This document shows positions 1 through 26,141 of a stretch of 64,000 bases of DNA, piece after piece. This DNA comes from Amorphochlora amoebiformis (lineage: Eukaryota; Cercozoa; Chlorarachniophyceae), in assembly GCA_054601695.1 (NCBI GenBank), contig BAAHQB010000017.1, positions 1 through 64,000 on the forward strand, in the 5' to 3' direction. Made by a program: the position numbers and the translations under genes. Position 1 is the stretch's first letter, and each line of letters starts with the position of its first letter. The notes beneath the pieces are model-generated. The model saw only the letters and a list, made by a program, of their open reading frames with translations. It did not search any database and was not told the origin of the DNA.

Positions 1-272
1 CCCCTAACCCTAACCCTAACCCTAACCCTAACCCTAACCCTAACCCTAACCCTAACCCTAACCCTAACCCTAACCCTAACCCTAACCCTAACCCTAACCC
101 TAACCCTAACCCTAACCCTAACCCTAACCCTAACCCTAACCCTAACCCTAACCCTAACCCTAAGCCGAACCCTAACCCTAATCCTAATCCTAACCCTAAC
201 CCTAACCCTAACCCTAACCCTAACCCTAACCCTAACCCTAACCCTAACCCTAACCCAACCCAACCCTAACCG
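1..272. repeat. Telomere, (CCCTAA)n
   Basis: Near-perfect CCCTAA hexamers run from base 1, with a few variants (CCGAAC, CCTAAT) around 163-195. The C-rich strand reads 5'->3' inward, which is the orientation expected at a left chromosome end, so the window begins at a natural terminus of the TTAGGG type. Confidence 0.97.
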
Positions 273-496
273 AATGGAATGGAGATGGATGGATGGAATG
301 GAATGGAATGGACTGGATGGAATGGATGGATGGATGGATGGAATGGAATGGAATGGAATGGAATGGAATGGAATGGAATGGAATGGAATGGAATGGATGG
401 AATGGAATGGAATGGAATGGAATGGAATGGAATGGAATGGAATGGAATGGAATGGAATGGAATGGAATGGATGGAATGGAATGGAATGGAATGGAA
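273..496. repeat. (GGAAT)n pentamer satellite with GGAT variants
   Basis: About 220 bp of TGGAA units with occasional 4-bp ATGG units lie between the telomere and the degenerate telomeric block. All six frames stay open, giving low-complexity peptides such as NGMEW that are not genes. The unit matches the simple pentamer known from human satellite DNA, probably by convergence. Confidence 0.95.
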
Positions 497-1662
497 ACCC
501 GACACCCTAACCCCACACCCTAACCCCCCACCCTAACCCTAACCCGACACCCTAACCCTAACCCTAACCCGACACCCTAACCCGACACCCTAACCCGACA
601 CCCTAACCCGACACCCTAACCCGACACCCTAACCCTAACCCTAACCCGACACCCTAACCCTAACCCTAACCCTAACCCTAACCCGACACCCTAACCCGAC
701 ACCCTAACCCGACACCCTAACCCGACACCCTAACCCTAACCCTAACCCTAACCCTAACCCTAACCCGACACCCTAACCCGACACCCTAACCCTAACCCTA
801 ACCCGACACCCTAACCCTAACCCTAACCCTAACCCTAACCCGACACCCTAACCCTAACCCTAACCCGACACCCTAACCCTAACCCTAACCCGACACCCTA
901 ACCCTAACCCAACACCCTAACCCTAACCCGACACCCTAACCCTAACCCTAACCCGACACCCTAACCCTAACCCTAACCCTAACCCGACACCCTAACCCGA
1001 CACCCTAACCCGACACCCTAACCCGACACCCTAACCCGACACCCTAACCCTAACCCTAACCCTAACCCTAACCCTAACCCTAACCCTAACCCTAACCCTA
1101 ACCCTAACCCGACACCCTAACCCTAACCCGACACCCTAACCCTAACCCTAACCCTAACCCGACACCCTAACCCTAACCCTAACCCGACACCCTAACCCTA
1201 ACCCTAACCCTACACCCTAACCCTAACCCTAACCCGACACCCTAACCCTAACCCGACACCCTAACCCTAACCCGACACCCTAACCCTAACCCTAACCCGA
1301 CACCCTAACCCTAACCCGACACCCTTACCACCCTAACCCTAACCCGACACCCTAACCCGACACCCTAACCCGACACCCTAACCCGACACCCTAACCCGAC
1401 ACCCGACACCCTAACCCTAACCCGACACCCTAACCCGACACCCGACACCCTAACCCTAACCCGACACCCGACACCCTAACCCGACACCCGACACCCTAAC
1501 CCGACACCCTAACCCGACACCCTAACCGACACCCTAACCCGACACCCTAATCCTAACCCGACACCCTAAGCCGACACCCTAGGTCCCTAACCCGACACCC
1601 TACCCTAACCCTAACCTGACACCCTAACCCGATACCCTAACTAGCCTAACCCTAACCCTAAC
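497..1662. repeat. Degenerate subtelomeric repeat (CCCTAA mixed with CCCGACA)
   Basis: CCCTAA hexamers are interspersed with a CCCGACA heptamer in irregular higher-order order. Heptamer density rises away from the chromosome end, and outright decay (single CCCTACA, CCTTACCA units) appears after about 1320. This looks like old telomeric sequence no longer corrected by telomerase. Confidence 0.93.
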
Positions 1663-1664
1663 AT

Positions 1665-1699
<35 letters not shown>

Positions 1700-1703
1700 C
1701 TAG

Positions 1704-1745
<42 letters not shown>

Positions 1746-1812
1746 AGTATATATTTAAACATATATATATATTATATATATATATTATATATATATATAT
1801 ATATATAGATAT
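1663..1812. repeat. (CA)n and (TA)n microsatellite
   Basis: An ACAC run passes into interrupted TA dinucleotides, linking the telomeric block to the first dispersed repeat. No coding signal. Confidence 0.9.
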
Positions 1813-1958
1813 CGTTGGAATAAAAAACAAAGGTTGAGTACCAATGAGTGCTATGCATGTTATTACATGTACGACATACACGTTCACGTGTACGATTATA
1901 TATATATATATGTATAAGTTGCTATATAATGGTACTATACGTGAATGATGTCGGTATG

Positions 1959-1989
<31 letters not shown>

Positions 1990-2356
1990 GTGCTAGCGAA
2001 TAACTATGATGTAAGTTAAGTAACAGAGCACAAGGCACTACTCATTACTCCCAAGACCAAGTTTGGAAATATCGAGCTCCCCGATGGAGGCAGCGGCCGA
2101 CTGATCACCGAAGGCTGTCGAATGGGACTGGGCATCGATCCATGAAACTGACAAGACCTAAAAGCGTGTAAAACTCTCTTCCCCGGGGATTAGCCCAAGG
2201 ATAAAGGCACACGTCGGGCATAAGTCATAGTTGCTTAATAGTCTTAGGATAGATTAGCGTAGATAATAATTCGGCAAAGGATGTAGCCGTTGTATCAGCT
2301 GTAGATATTTGTATAACAGCTGTCAGATTTCAAGGTGATCAACGGTGAACCTCTGT

Positions 2357-2391
<35 letters not shown>

Positions 2392-2812
2392 ATCACCGAA
2401 GGCTGTCGAATGGGACTGGGCATCGATCCATGAAACTGACAAGACCTAAAAGCGTGTAAAACTCTCTTCCCCGGGGATTAGCCCAAGGATAAAGGCACAC
2501 GTCGGGCATAAGTCATAGTTGCTTAATAGTCTTAGGATAGATTAGGCTAGATAATAATTCGGCATAGGATACCCCAGCTGGACGTGAGTACACGTACAAC
2601 CGCTGGTAGATTCCAAGAGGACGACATGTAAGCCGCAATATTCATGTCGACATGACAAGATTTCAAGGTGATCAACGGTGAACCTCTGTCAACACGCTGC
2701 ACAGACTACGACTCAGTTATTCTACTGATTGTTATTTCTACGGGTTATGTGCAACCGCTGGTAGATTTCAACGAGGCCGGCATGTGAAACACAACCTCCA
2801 TGTCAAAATGAC
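1813..2812. repeat. Dispersed repeat family, rearranged copy 1, with A32 tract
   Basis: The segment starting CGTTGGAATAAAAAAC at 1813 recurs at 3847. Inside it, the block starting GATCACCGAAGGCTG occurs twice in tandem (about 2104 and 2391). The first block ends CTCTGTC followed by 32 A residues (2358-2389). The second continues into a 3' module (about 2576-2750) shared with the 3847 copy, then a diverged partial repeat of that module (CAACCGCTGGTAGATTTCA) to about 2812. The poly(A) suggests a retroposed transcript. No protein-coding capacity is visible. Confidence 0.85.
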
Positions 2813-3846
2813 ATGATTTGAAGGAGCAAGTGCCACGAACTGGCGTTCGTACTCACCATGTCGCCTTCTGGATGTCGCTATGTCGCCTTCTGCGAAGATC
2901 GGAATCTCCACGCGCCGCCCCGGCCCCCTGAGGGGAGCCTTTCTCTTCGGCCTTGAGGTCAGGCTTGGAAGGGGTGGATCTGAAGTTGAGGATTGGACGG
3001 GGAAAATCTGAAGTTCCGGATCGGAAGGAAGTATGAAGTCCAGATTGAAGGGGGAAATATGACCTTTTTCGTCGCTGAAGCTTGGGGATATGATTTCCAA
3101 TCTGCCTTCAACGTGATCTCAGTATTTCTGTCCGTCACTCGCGCGATCACTGGAAGTGAACAATCGTCTCGCGAATTTCAAAGTGACAACTGGACGTGGA
3201 TCGAGTATATTATCAACGTTGGTGGAACCAAGAAAACTTCAATGGCTTGAAGACATACCCGACATCATGGTCACACTTATCAAGAAACATCCTGGACACA
3301 CGAAGTTCCTCGAATCTCCTCAACATCATTTGTCGCAATAGCGAACAAGTGGAGATGGGTATAAGCATTTTTTTTTCAAGAAACTCTGCACTCGTTTCAA
3401 CTCTTCCAGCGCGTCGAGAACGAATTAATCGTCGACACAGCGCACACACGAGTAATTTTTATAGTGCACAGGATCTTACTTTCAGCTTATATTTTATCTT
3501 AATTTTTGTTTTTATTTATACATGACTACAATGTCTCTTACTTTTTCCTCCGTCTTTTTTCTGAGTTCACTCCTTTTCTTCTATATTGACAGTTGGGGGG
3601 TGGATAGAGTTGGGGGAATATTTACAGAGATTTTGAGGTGTAGAACTTATCACATATCTCAATTCAATATATTTTAAAATGACAGTCTGCATCTATGGTT
3701 TTCTTAATTCGCATATATGTGATTATGTTTTCCATGTTTTGCAACTCTCTCTCTCCGTTTGATTTTGTATTACTTTGCCAATACTTTTTATCTGCAATTT
3801 CTCCTTTGTTCTTCTTCCCTTTCCGACGTTTGCGTCGTAGGGGGTG
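2813..3846. other. Unique island between two repeat copies, no supported gene
   Basis: GC-moderate, non-repetitive DNA. Open frames of 85-110 codons exist on both strands (for example minus 2768-3100, plus 2993-3250), but they overlap, none has a recognisable domain and I could not build a spliced model. It could be the remains of a gene or element carried between the flanking copies. Confidence 0.5.
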
Positions 3847-3992
3847 CGTTGGAATAAAAAACAAAGGTTGAGTACCAATGAGTGCTATGCATGTTATTAC
3901 ATGTACGACATACACGTTCACGTGTACGATTATATATATATATATGTATAAGTTGCTATATAATGGTACTATACGTGAATGATGTCGGTATG

Positions 3993-4023
<31 letters not shown>

Positions 4024-4488
4024 GTGCTAGCGAATAACTATGATGTAAGTTAAGTAACAGAGCACAAGGCACTACTCATTACTCCCAAGACCAAGTTTGG
4101 AAATATCGAGCTCCCCGATGGAGGCAGCGGCCGACTGATCACCGAAGGCTGTCGAATGGGACTGGGCATCGATCCATGAAACTGACAAGACCTAAAAGCG
4201 TGTAAAACTCTCTTCCCCGGGGATTAGCCCAAGGATAAAGGCACACGTCGGGCATAAGTCATAGTTGCTTAATAGTCTTAGGATAGATTAGGCTAGATAA
4301 TAATTCGGCATAGGATACCCCAGCTGGACGTGAGTACACGTACAACCGCTGATAGATTCCAAGAGGACGACATGTAAGCCGCAATATTCATGTCGACATG
4401 ACAAGATTTCAAGGTGATCAACGGTGAACCTCTGTCAACACGCTGCACAGACTACGACTCAGTTATTCTACTGATTGTTATTTCTACG
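3847..4488. repeat. Dispersed repeat family, copy 2 (most intact)
   Basis: The three modules seen rearranged at 1813-2812 lie here contiguously and in order, nearly identical in sequence, ending TTATTTCTACG before a (TA)n tract. A diverged third copy lies at 43303-43680. No ORF of note; it is probably non-autonomous. Confidence 0.85.
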
Positions 4489-4942
<454 letters not shown>

Positions 4943-5182
4943 CTACGCTTGCGAGACTACAGATGAGGATCGATGTTTAGTCCCATCCTTGGCTTCGGCC
5001 GGAGCTTTCTCATATTTTAGACGGGTCTGGCGCGCCTGGCAAGCAAAATATATCGCAGCGAGCGCAGCTAGTCCCGCCACAATTGTAACGACAACAATGG
5101 CAGCCTGAGAGATTCAAAAAAATTATTACTCAGGATCTGTACATCATTGCAATTAGTACGTAAACAATACATATCATCTACA

Positions 5183-5224
<42 letters not shown>

Positions 5225-5225
5225 C

Positions 5226-5257
<32 letters not shown>

Positions 5258-5334
5258 CATACATTTTTCATAAATGCATATGTACAGGTAAAAATTAATG
5301 TACATATATAAATTACTCTCTTACATACATACAC

Positions 5335-5396
<62 letters not shown>

Positions 5397-5410
5397 ATTT
5401 GCATACATTT

Positions 5411-5479
<69 letters not shown>

Positions 5480-5498
5480 GTACATACATATTGACATA

Positions 5499-5541
<43 letters not shown>

Positions 5542-5956
5542 AGCCAATATACACACACATATGTACACACAAATATGTACACATGTGTACGATCAGTAGA
5601 GTCTAGATTTGCAGACGAACATATGTACAAAAGTAACGATCATAATCATATTAGTATTAGATCGCATCTAAACACACAGAAAAATACATTTAAACACATC
5701 TTACGATTGCTCCGTCGGAGAGTTTGTCTTCGTCATCATCATCGTCTGTGTTTCCAAAAAATTCATGCATTCAAGTGAAAACACCAACAATGGTTGTGGA
5801 AATATATTCCCATACAAGAGCACACACAGATATGCAGATGGAAATGCTTTCAAGAACTGGTTATCATGTGCATAGTGCAGTTCCAAATATTCATATGTTA
5901 TGTTTTTACACATGAAAATGCGTACATGTGTATACATACTTATGCTTACATATATA

Positions 5957-5997
<41 letters not shown>

Positions 5998-6088
5998 TGC
6001 TATTTACATGTATATTTATTAAATATCTCACACGCACGCACACACACACACACATATATATATACATAAAATATACGTATATATACAT

Positions 6089-6127
<39 letters not shown>

Positions 6128-8062
6128 AATATATGTACATATACATATATATATATATATTTACATATATTAGGTCACATATATCTGCATAAGGTTTACC
6201 AGTAGGAGCATTTGGATTACTCGACTCAAAGGAAACACTCTCATCCAAGGCCATCATGGTTCTCAAGGCGCTGGATGGCTGCCCAAGCTGTGAAATGAAG
6301 CGGGACACCAAATCACTGGACTCTTCCCCGGCAAACGCAACGTGGATGTACACTCCAGTTGAAACCTGATCCACCTCCAAAACGTAGATCTGATTGACAG
6401 CTGCCGAGAGAGCCAAGGAGATGTTGCGACGGGTCTCAAAGATCAGATTAGACATCTCGGCAGATCCAGGCCCGAAGTTTCCGCCATGAGAGGTAAGATA
6501 GATCCATCCACTGAGCACAGATAAGGAGCTTGGAGGAAGGTTTGGTACAAGAGGTTCAGCACACTGATGACCCTTGGGCACACCAGCAACGGCTCCAAGG
6601 AAGGGAGGGTAGTCGAGATCCACCGTGCGCACGCTTGGAAGAGCCAGATTGGTGAGATCCACCACGTACATCTTGTGTTGTCCTGCCGTCGAAGCACCGG
6701 GACGAGCATCCAAGATGTAAGCCGTAGTGTGTCCCTCGACAAGGGAAACATTGGTGCAAGAGAGCATGTCAGGAACCACGGATACGTTAGCCATGAGCGT
6801 CCAAGGCTTTGCAGTATACACGAGAAGACTTCCGTAGGGCATCATTACGAGAATGTGCTTACCTGACTTTTCAAACTTGAACGTACATTGTCGCACGGGA
6901 AGAGACAGCAGTTGCGATTCTTCCATCAAAGGTGGGGACAAAACATCGAACTGTACGAGATAAGGCGGCGCAGAGCTTCTGAAATTCCCAATGTTTCCCA
7001 CGAAGGAGGAGGAATACTTGTTGTCGGCAATCGTGCCGGTGCGAAACCCTGACGGGAGCTGAGGGTAGTTTATCTTGCGTGAAGTGTACGTCTGTGAACC
7101 CGCGTCGTAGGTGACTAAAAGAATTCCTCCGTGCTGGGGGTCGCTTGCGACTTGATCACAACCAAATGCAAAATCGTTGCCGATGTGACCGGAGCCATGG
7201 AACCCGATGCATGACGATTGCGGATCGGAATCATTATTGAGGCTGTGAATCAAGTCCCCGTTCACATTCACGATGTGGAATCCGTTTGGAAGGGAAGAAG
7301 CCCCTGGAACTCGCGCCACACGTTGAGGGGTAGGCTGGCTGATCAAGTAGTGGCCGTCAGCAATCGGCACAGCAACGCCGTGGTGAGTGCCTTGAATGTT
7401 CGTGGAAAATCTTGTCGAGGATGTAACATCCCCGGAAGAAATCATTGCCTCAGACACAAAGTATGCGCTCGAATTTAGCTGCGGCAGGGTGAAAAACCCA
7501 TCGCAAAACGCGGCGATCTGACCCATGTGGGATACGTGATGGATGGGCCTTACGCACTGAATCTGACAAATTAGCACAGACTACTTGAGTGATCGTACAG
7601 GCTGAACTCCATTTTTCCAAGTTTCATGCTGAAATTCTTCCAAGATTTTCATACATGCGTCTCATAGAAAAACAGAGGATTGCATACCATTGCTGCGGAG
7701 ACAGAAGGAGCTACTTTGTTGACAGTCCCTCCCAATCCGTGGACATCGGAACTTACGCCGGTGAGAACAAACGATACAGCTCCATCGTCAAACGATCTCG
7801 ATGAGTTGCCCATGTAGAACACGGACACAATGGCATCCGTTGATGACGGGTAGACGCGAGTGGATGTAGCCTGGCTTGGGCCGACAGAGAGAGAGGATAT
7901 TGGTTGCGAAAACATGCTGTCATCCAGTTCGTAGACTCGCACAATATTTGAAGATTGATCCGATGTGAAGAGACGACCTCGGGTGCAAAGTGCCACCGCA
8001 CCCGTGCGAATGGGGAACCAGGCGCCGAGAAAGACGAGAGTAAGCGTGATCACGGCTTGCAT
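4943..8062 (-). CDS. Secreted-side beta-propeller, type I membrane protein, AztD-like
   Basis: Four exons: 8062-7688, 7562-6200, 5745-5705, 5104-4943. Phases match (0, 1, 0) and splicing gives 646 residues. The N-terminus [16 protein letters not shown] is a signal peptide. The body is beta-strand rich without coiled coil. Residues 243-260 carry CIGFHG...FAFGC, resembling the cysteine/histidine motif of AztD-type periplasmic zinc chaperones, which are seven-bladed propellers; HHGVAV near 185 also fits. Exon 3 encodes an acidic linker (DDDDDED). Exon 4 starts with a single membrane helix (residues about 594-615), followed by a basic cytosolic tail ending SSVVSQA. An ATG at 8062 is preferred over an upstream in-frame TTG. 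Introns are GT-AG; the two 3' introns contain (TA)n. Inferred role: cell-surface propeller, perhaps metal binding. Gene structure is well supported; function is tentative. Confidence 0.8.
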
Positions 8063-8517
8063 TGCCAAAAAATAGACTTGTGTCTACCGTGCTTGGCGGA
8101 AAATCGCATTCGGAAAAAAAATATCCGCGATGTCTTCTTAGCCGGTACTCTTTCGCAAGTTGCGAATTGGTGTGCGAGATAGCTCGTCACTGTGCGTGAC
8201 ACTGGGAATTTGTTGTTGGGAAGTGAAACCGTGACATGTCATATATGACTCGAACCGAAACGACTGACACAAGCGCCCAACGCACTATTCAACTGCATTT
8301 TTCGGCAGGTGTGCGCCCCAGGGGCGATTCTCGAGGAAGCCATCATCCGCCAATTGTTTGACATTTGAGGGGTAAAATTCACCGCCTGTAGCTGAATTTC
8401 AAATCAGACTTTGGAGTTTTGCTTGAATGGAGTGATCGCATAATTTACGTCATAACTTCAGTTCTCGTATATTGATGATATTTACCTTCTAATCCACTTG
8501 GGCTGACTGTACGATAC
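8063..8517. other. Upstream region of the propeller gene
   Basis: Non-repetitive DNA that must hold the promoter of the minus-strand gene starting at 8062. I see no clear TATA box or other motif and no coding exon. Confidence 0.5.
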
Positions 8518-8778
8518 ATGGATTCGGCAAAAATTCTATTGGTCATTTGGCCCATTTGCCTTCCATCCGAGTTGACGGGTTTGTTGTGATGGTGATTGCC
8601 AGTAGTTGTGTAGTGCTTAACATATGTAAGAAGATCTCGTATGCTAAGTATTTGAACTGTATTTCTATGTTAGGTGTTTGTGATCTCATTCATGACCAGC
8701 AGCATTGGCGCGGCCCCCCTCGTGCTTTTCGAGGGTCTGGTGGGTCTGAATCTCAGCCCAACAGGGAAATACCCATAG
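8518..8778 (+). CDS. Possible small secreted or membrane peptide, two exons
   Basis: Weak candidate. The ATG at 8518 opens an 8-codon exon (MDSAKILL) ending at a GTCATT donor (8541). An acceptor TATGTTAG at 8673 leads in phase 0 into a 34-residue hydrophobic frame (VFVISFMTSSIGAAP...) stopping at 8776-8778. Joined, it makes 42 residues with a signal-anchor-like start. Donors beginning GTCA are used elsewhere in this window, but no homology is recognised and chance cannot be excluded. Confidence 0.2.
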
Positions 8779-8830
8779 CAAACGCTCAAAGGCTCTGCTG
8801 CTTGAGGGGCAATGTATATGTACACATAAT

Positions 8831-8873
<43 letters not shown>

Positions 8874-9427
8874 GATACAGTGATGCAATTCCTCTTCCGA
8901 GTACAAGTTGTATGATTCAATGGTCCGATAGTCACTGCGGTTACTCTAGCTACTATCTCTAGTGTTATCTATCTCTAGTGTTATCTATCTCTAGATCTAG
9001 ATGATAGTTATTCAGAAATACCTAGTTGTCTAGTTGTATCAGTGAGTCTCTAGAGAACTTTTCTAGTTTTGATTGCTAGTCACTATCTAGTATCTACTCT
9101 AGTACTACCGTAACTAAGTAAGTTTCAATAATTTTTTTAGTTTGGTCATTTCAGAGTAAGTCACTCTGCTAGTCTCTGAGATGGAGTAGATCTAGTAGAT
9201 CTAGTAGATGCCTTACAGCCAACACTGAGCCATGATATAGGATATTCATATTTCAACGCTGCAGATGCCATGGCATGCCTAGCATGCGTACCGTACGGTC
9301 TACTTGATCTTACGAGCTAGCTGTTGCCTCGGGGTTCGAGCTTAAGGATTGCGTTTACTTGAGCGAATATCCTTTGCCTGAAAATTTGGAAGACCCACTT
9401 TTTGCGCCCTAACATACGTACATGCAT
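8779..9427. other. TA tract and CTAG-rich intergenic DNA
   Basis: A short (TA)n at about 8835-8870 is followed by about 300 bp unusually rich in CTAG and AGATCT words (tandem TATCTCTAGTGT near 8950-8990). No gene. Confidence 0.6.
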
Positions 9428-10250
<823 letters not shown>

Positions 10251-10465
10251 TACCAGAGAAAGAGAGATGGGAGAGAGCGAGAGATGGAGAGAGAGAGAGA
10301 CAGAGAGAGAGAGAGGGAGGGAGAGAGAGAGGAGAAGGGAGGGACGCAGAGAGAGAGAGAGAGAGAGAGGGAGGGAGAGAGAGGAGAAGGGAGGGACGCA
10401 GAGAGAGAGAGAGAGAGAGAGAGGGAGACAGAGGGTGAGAGAGGGAGAGGAGGAGGGAGAGACCC
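10251..10465. repeat. Purine (GA)n minisatellite
   Basis: GAGAGA-rich purine tract with an imperfect unit of about 60-70 bp containing GAGAAGGGAGGGACGCAGAG. It is a purine mirror-like tract, able in principle to form triplex DNA. No gene. Confidence 0.9.
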
Positions 10466-10476
10466 TATATACATAC

Positions 10477-10531
<55 letters not shown>

Positions 10532-10578
10532 TACATACACATGTATGTATATATACACACACACATACACACACACAT

Positions 10579-10629
<51 letters not shown>

Positions 10630-10695
10630 TAAATACGTCGTGATATGACAAAACTCAAACAACATATAGTACAATATGTGTATGTCAGCACAACC

Positions 10696-10733
<38 letters not shown>

Positions 10734-11099
10734 ATATATATCACGTAGCACACATACACACTAACCCACATACAACCAGTACATCCAGCAAACATAGATA
10801 CAAACACTAAACGCAGACAGTAAACACAGATACAAACACCCCCATGCTGAAGCATGGTACCGATGATTAATCATGCTTTAGCCCCCCAAGGCTGTGAAGG
10901 ACTGGATCTCTTCTTCCCAGAACTTGCGCGTACAAGTGCGCTAGATTTCCTAGGTCGCCGACCGCTTAGAGCTTTGCCAGCCTGTGTATGTGTATATGTA
11001 TGTGTATGTGCAAGTGTGTGTGTACGTGGTATGTGTTTGTGTATGTGTACGTGTATGTGTATGCTTATGAGTATGTGTATGTGTATGTACGTGCGCTAC
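10466..11099. other. TA/CA microsatellites with a short unique stretch
   Basis: TA and ACAC tracts to about 10740, then a unique stretch at 10840-10985 containing an open frame (plus 10854-11318) with no recognisable domain, then TGTATG repeats. No supported gene. Confidence 0.5.
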
Positions 11100-11530
11100 G
11101 TATGTTTATGTTTGCCGGCAAACACTGCGCTCAGTGTCTCGGCCGCCGAACGCTTGTTTTATTGCGGATTACCGCCAACCCTTCAACACTATGAACCTTG
11201 TTTTATTGCCGATTACCCGCTAGGTATGCAAGACTATTGCGCTTGTTTTATTGCCGATTACCCGCTAGCTACATGCAAGACTATGGCACTTATTTTATTG
11301 CCGTTACCCAGTAGGTAGGTACATGCAAGACTACGGTGCTTGTTTATTGGCTATTCGGCGGGGGTAAGACGATAGCGGTTATTTGATTGGTGATTAGGCG
11401 GTGATAAGAAGATAGCGGTTATTGATTGGCGATTAGGCGGTGATAAGACGATAGCGGTTATTTGATTGGTGATTAGGTGGTGGTAAGACGATAGCGGTTA
11501 TTTGATTGGCGATTAGGCGGTGGTAGTCAG
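11100..11530. repeat. Minisatellite, 40-45 bp units
   Basis: Tandem units of GCTTGTTTTATTGCCGATTA type pass gradually into GGTTATTTGATTGGCGATTA plus GGCGGTGGTAAGACGATAGC units, showing stepwise divergence along the array. Confidence 0.85.
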
Positions 11531-11618
11531 ACTGTACATTACAATTTTCTCGCATTATAACCAAACAAAACTATATCAATTATTGTGTACATGTAACGAA
11601 TAATATACCTATATAATA

Positions 11619-11656
<38 letters not shown>

Positions 11657-11744
11657 GTAAATATATGTAAATACATACGTACATACATAATATGATGTGG
11701 ATTCGAGGTAGGGTTAGGGTGAGCAAAGGATAAAATACTAAGAT

Positions 11745-12490
11745 GTATAGTATGTGTTGTACTATGTATGTGTGCTATGGGAAATAGCTTATTAAAGTAG
11801 GTAGTCATTGATGTGATGTCATTTATAGTGTGTGTCTGTGTGGTAGTGGTATACATATGTGGTATAACCGATAGGTTATTAAAGTAGGTAGTCGATGATG
11901 TGATGTGATGTGTATGTGTGGTAGTGGTATGTATGTGTGTATGGTAGTATTATCTAGTATATAGGTGTGGTAGTTGTATGGCGAATAGCATGTTAAAGCA
12001 GGTAGTCGATGATGTAGTACATATGTGTGGTAGTAGTATCTGGTATCATGTGAATGTGTGTCCTAGTGGTATGACCAATAGCTTGTTAAGTAGCTAGTCG
12101 ATGAGTAGTATGTACGTGTGGTAGTAGTATCTAGCATGTATGTGTATGTGTGCCAGTGGTAGTGGTATGACCGATAGCTTGCCAAAGTATCGATGATGTA
12201 GTATGTATGTGTGATAGTAGTATCTAGTATGTATGTGTATGTGTGCCAGTGGTAGTGGTATGACCAATAGCTTGCCAGAGTAGGTAGTCGACGATGTAGT
12301 ATGTATGTGTGGTACTGGTATCTAGCACGTATGTGTATGTGTGCTAGTGGTAGTAGTATGACCGATAGCTTGTTAAAATAGCTAGTCGATGATCTGGTAT
12401 GTATGTGTGGTAGTAGTATCTAGCATGTATGTGTATGTGTGCTAGTGGTAGTGGTATGACCGATAGCTTGTTAAAATAGCTACTCGATGA
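11745..12490. repeat. Minisatellite, roughly 90-100 bp units
   Basis: Repeated blocks of TATGTGTGGTAGTAGTATC, GTGCTAGTGGTAGTGGTATG and ACCGATAGCTTGTTAAA, with at least six imperfect copies. No gene. Confidence 0.85.
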
Positions 12491-12534
12491 TGTCTTCTTC
12501 AGGGAGGGACCCTATTTATTTAATTATGCATATA

Positions 12535-12963
<429 letters not shown>

Positions 12964-13122
12964 CATATTGAATATGATCCATTATATTTGTAGAGTCATC
13001 CTTTTGGATTAAAGATATACCGGTGAAAGAAGGTCGTGAAGGTCGAGACTCGGTGTTGAGAGACATCACCTTCACCTTCCAGACCTACCTGTATCTAGTG
13101 TATTGCCTACCACCATTACTAC

Positions 13123-13145
13123 GATGAGTCCTTGTGAGGACGAAA
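13123..13145 (+). ncRNA. Hammerhead-ribozyme-like core (probably decayed)
   Basis: The sequence GATGAGTCC, a 6-nt loop TTGTGA, then GGAC and GAAA reproduces the stem II and GAAA parts of the canonical hammerhead (CUGAUGA-stem II-GAAA). The first box reads ACGATGA instead of CTGATGA. I cannot find convincing stems I and III with a cleavage triplet, so this is at best a relic. Confidence 0.3.
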
Positions 13146-13875
13146 AACGGCGCCACGCACAGTCTCTAGAGTCTCGATCATAACGTCTAGAAGCTAAGGT
13201 TAGCTAGTCTCTAGAGTCTAGTAGAAGCACCAGGATCCATTTGTGTAATTACGCTACCTTTTTTTATTCTCTTCTTATACCTAGATACATGTATATCTTA
13301 TTAGTAGAATATATATATCTAGTATATATATATATATATATATATGTATCTAGTATATACGTACTAGTATATACTAAATATTACATCTTTATATCAACTA
13401 GAACTAGTACTAGTAGTAGAGTATTTGTAATTACTAATTATATGAGTCTACTAGGTCTAGTTCAAGAGTATCTAGATAGCCAAAAAATAATACTTTTAAT
13501 TAACCCTAGTATCTAGAGTTTACTCACCTAAAAGCGGATCTAGCTGCCTGCCTGCCGTTATGTAGATATGAAATATTGAGTAGTATCAAATATATCTAGA
13601 AAATATGTATAATGATGTGCGATATGTAGATATCTACTAGATCTGGATGTATCCGTGTCTAGGTGTGTTTGTAGACGGTTACTAGAGTACTAGTATCTAG
13701 AGTATAGGTTAATTATCATAGTACATACTAATGTCTAGAGTGTACATATGTACACGGAGTTACTTGAGTTAGAGCACATGACTAGCATGAGTCATTCTAC
13801 TATTTAATCTGTAGACATCTAGCACATGTACATACGTATATCTAGTATATCGAGAGTATGATTCATTTCGGATCC
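13146..13875. other. CTAG-rich intergenic island
   Basis: About 700 bp dense in CTAG, TCTAGA and ACTAGT words (for example 13200-13225, 13320-13460, 13630-13700), with one small TA run. It resembles 8930-9200 and 29230-29580. No gene; the flank of the minus-strand gene ending at 13876 is at its right edge. Confidence 0.6.

Positions 13876-26141
<12,266 letters not shown>

Noticed and set aside
250-536. Overlapping frames encoding NGMEW or FHSIP repeats
   Set aside because: They are translations of the (GGAAT)n satellite in all frames.
2768-3525. Candidate genes in the island between repeat copies
   Set aside because: Competing frames on both strands, no domain, no splice chain that closes.
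6000-6199. C-terminal extension of the propeller exon into [10 protein letters not shown]...
   Set aside because: This is read-through into the (TA)n intron; the GTAAAC donor at 6199 with a phase-matched acidic exon and a transmembrane exon is far more convincing.
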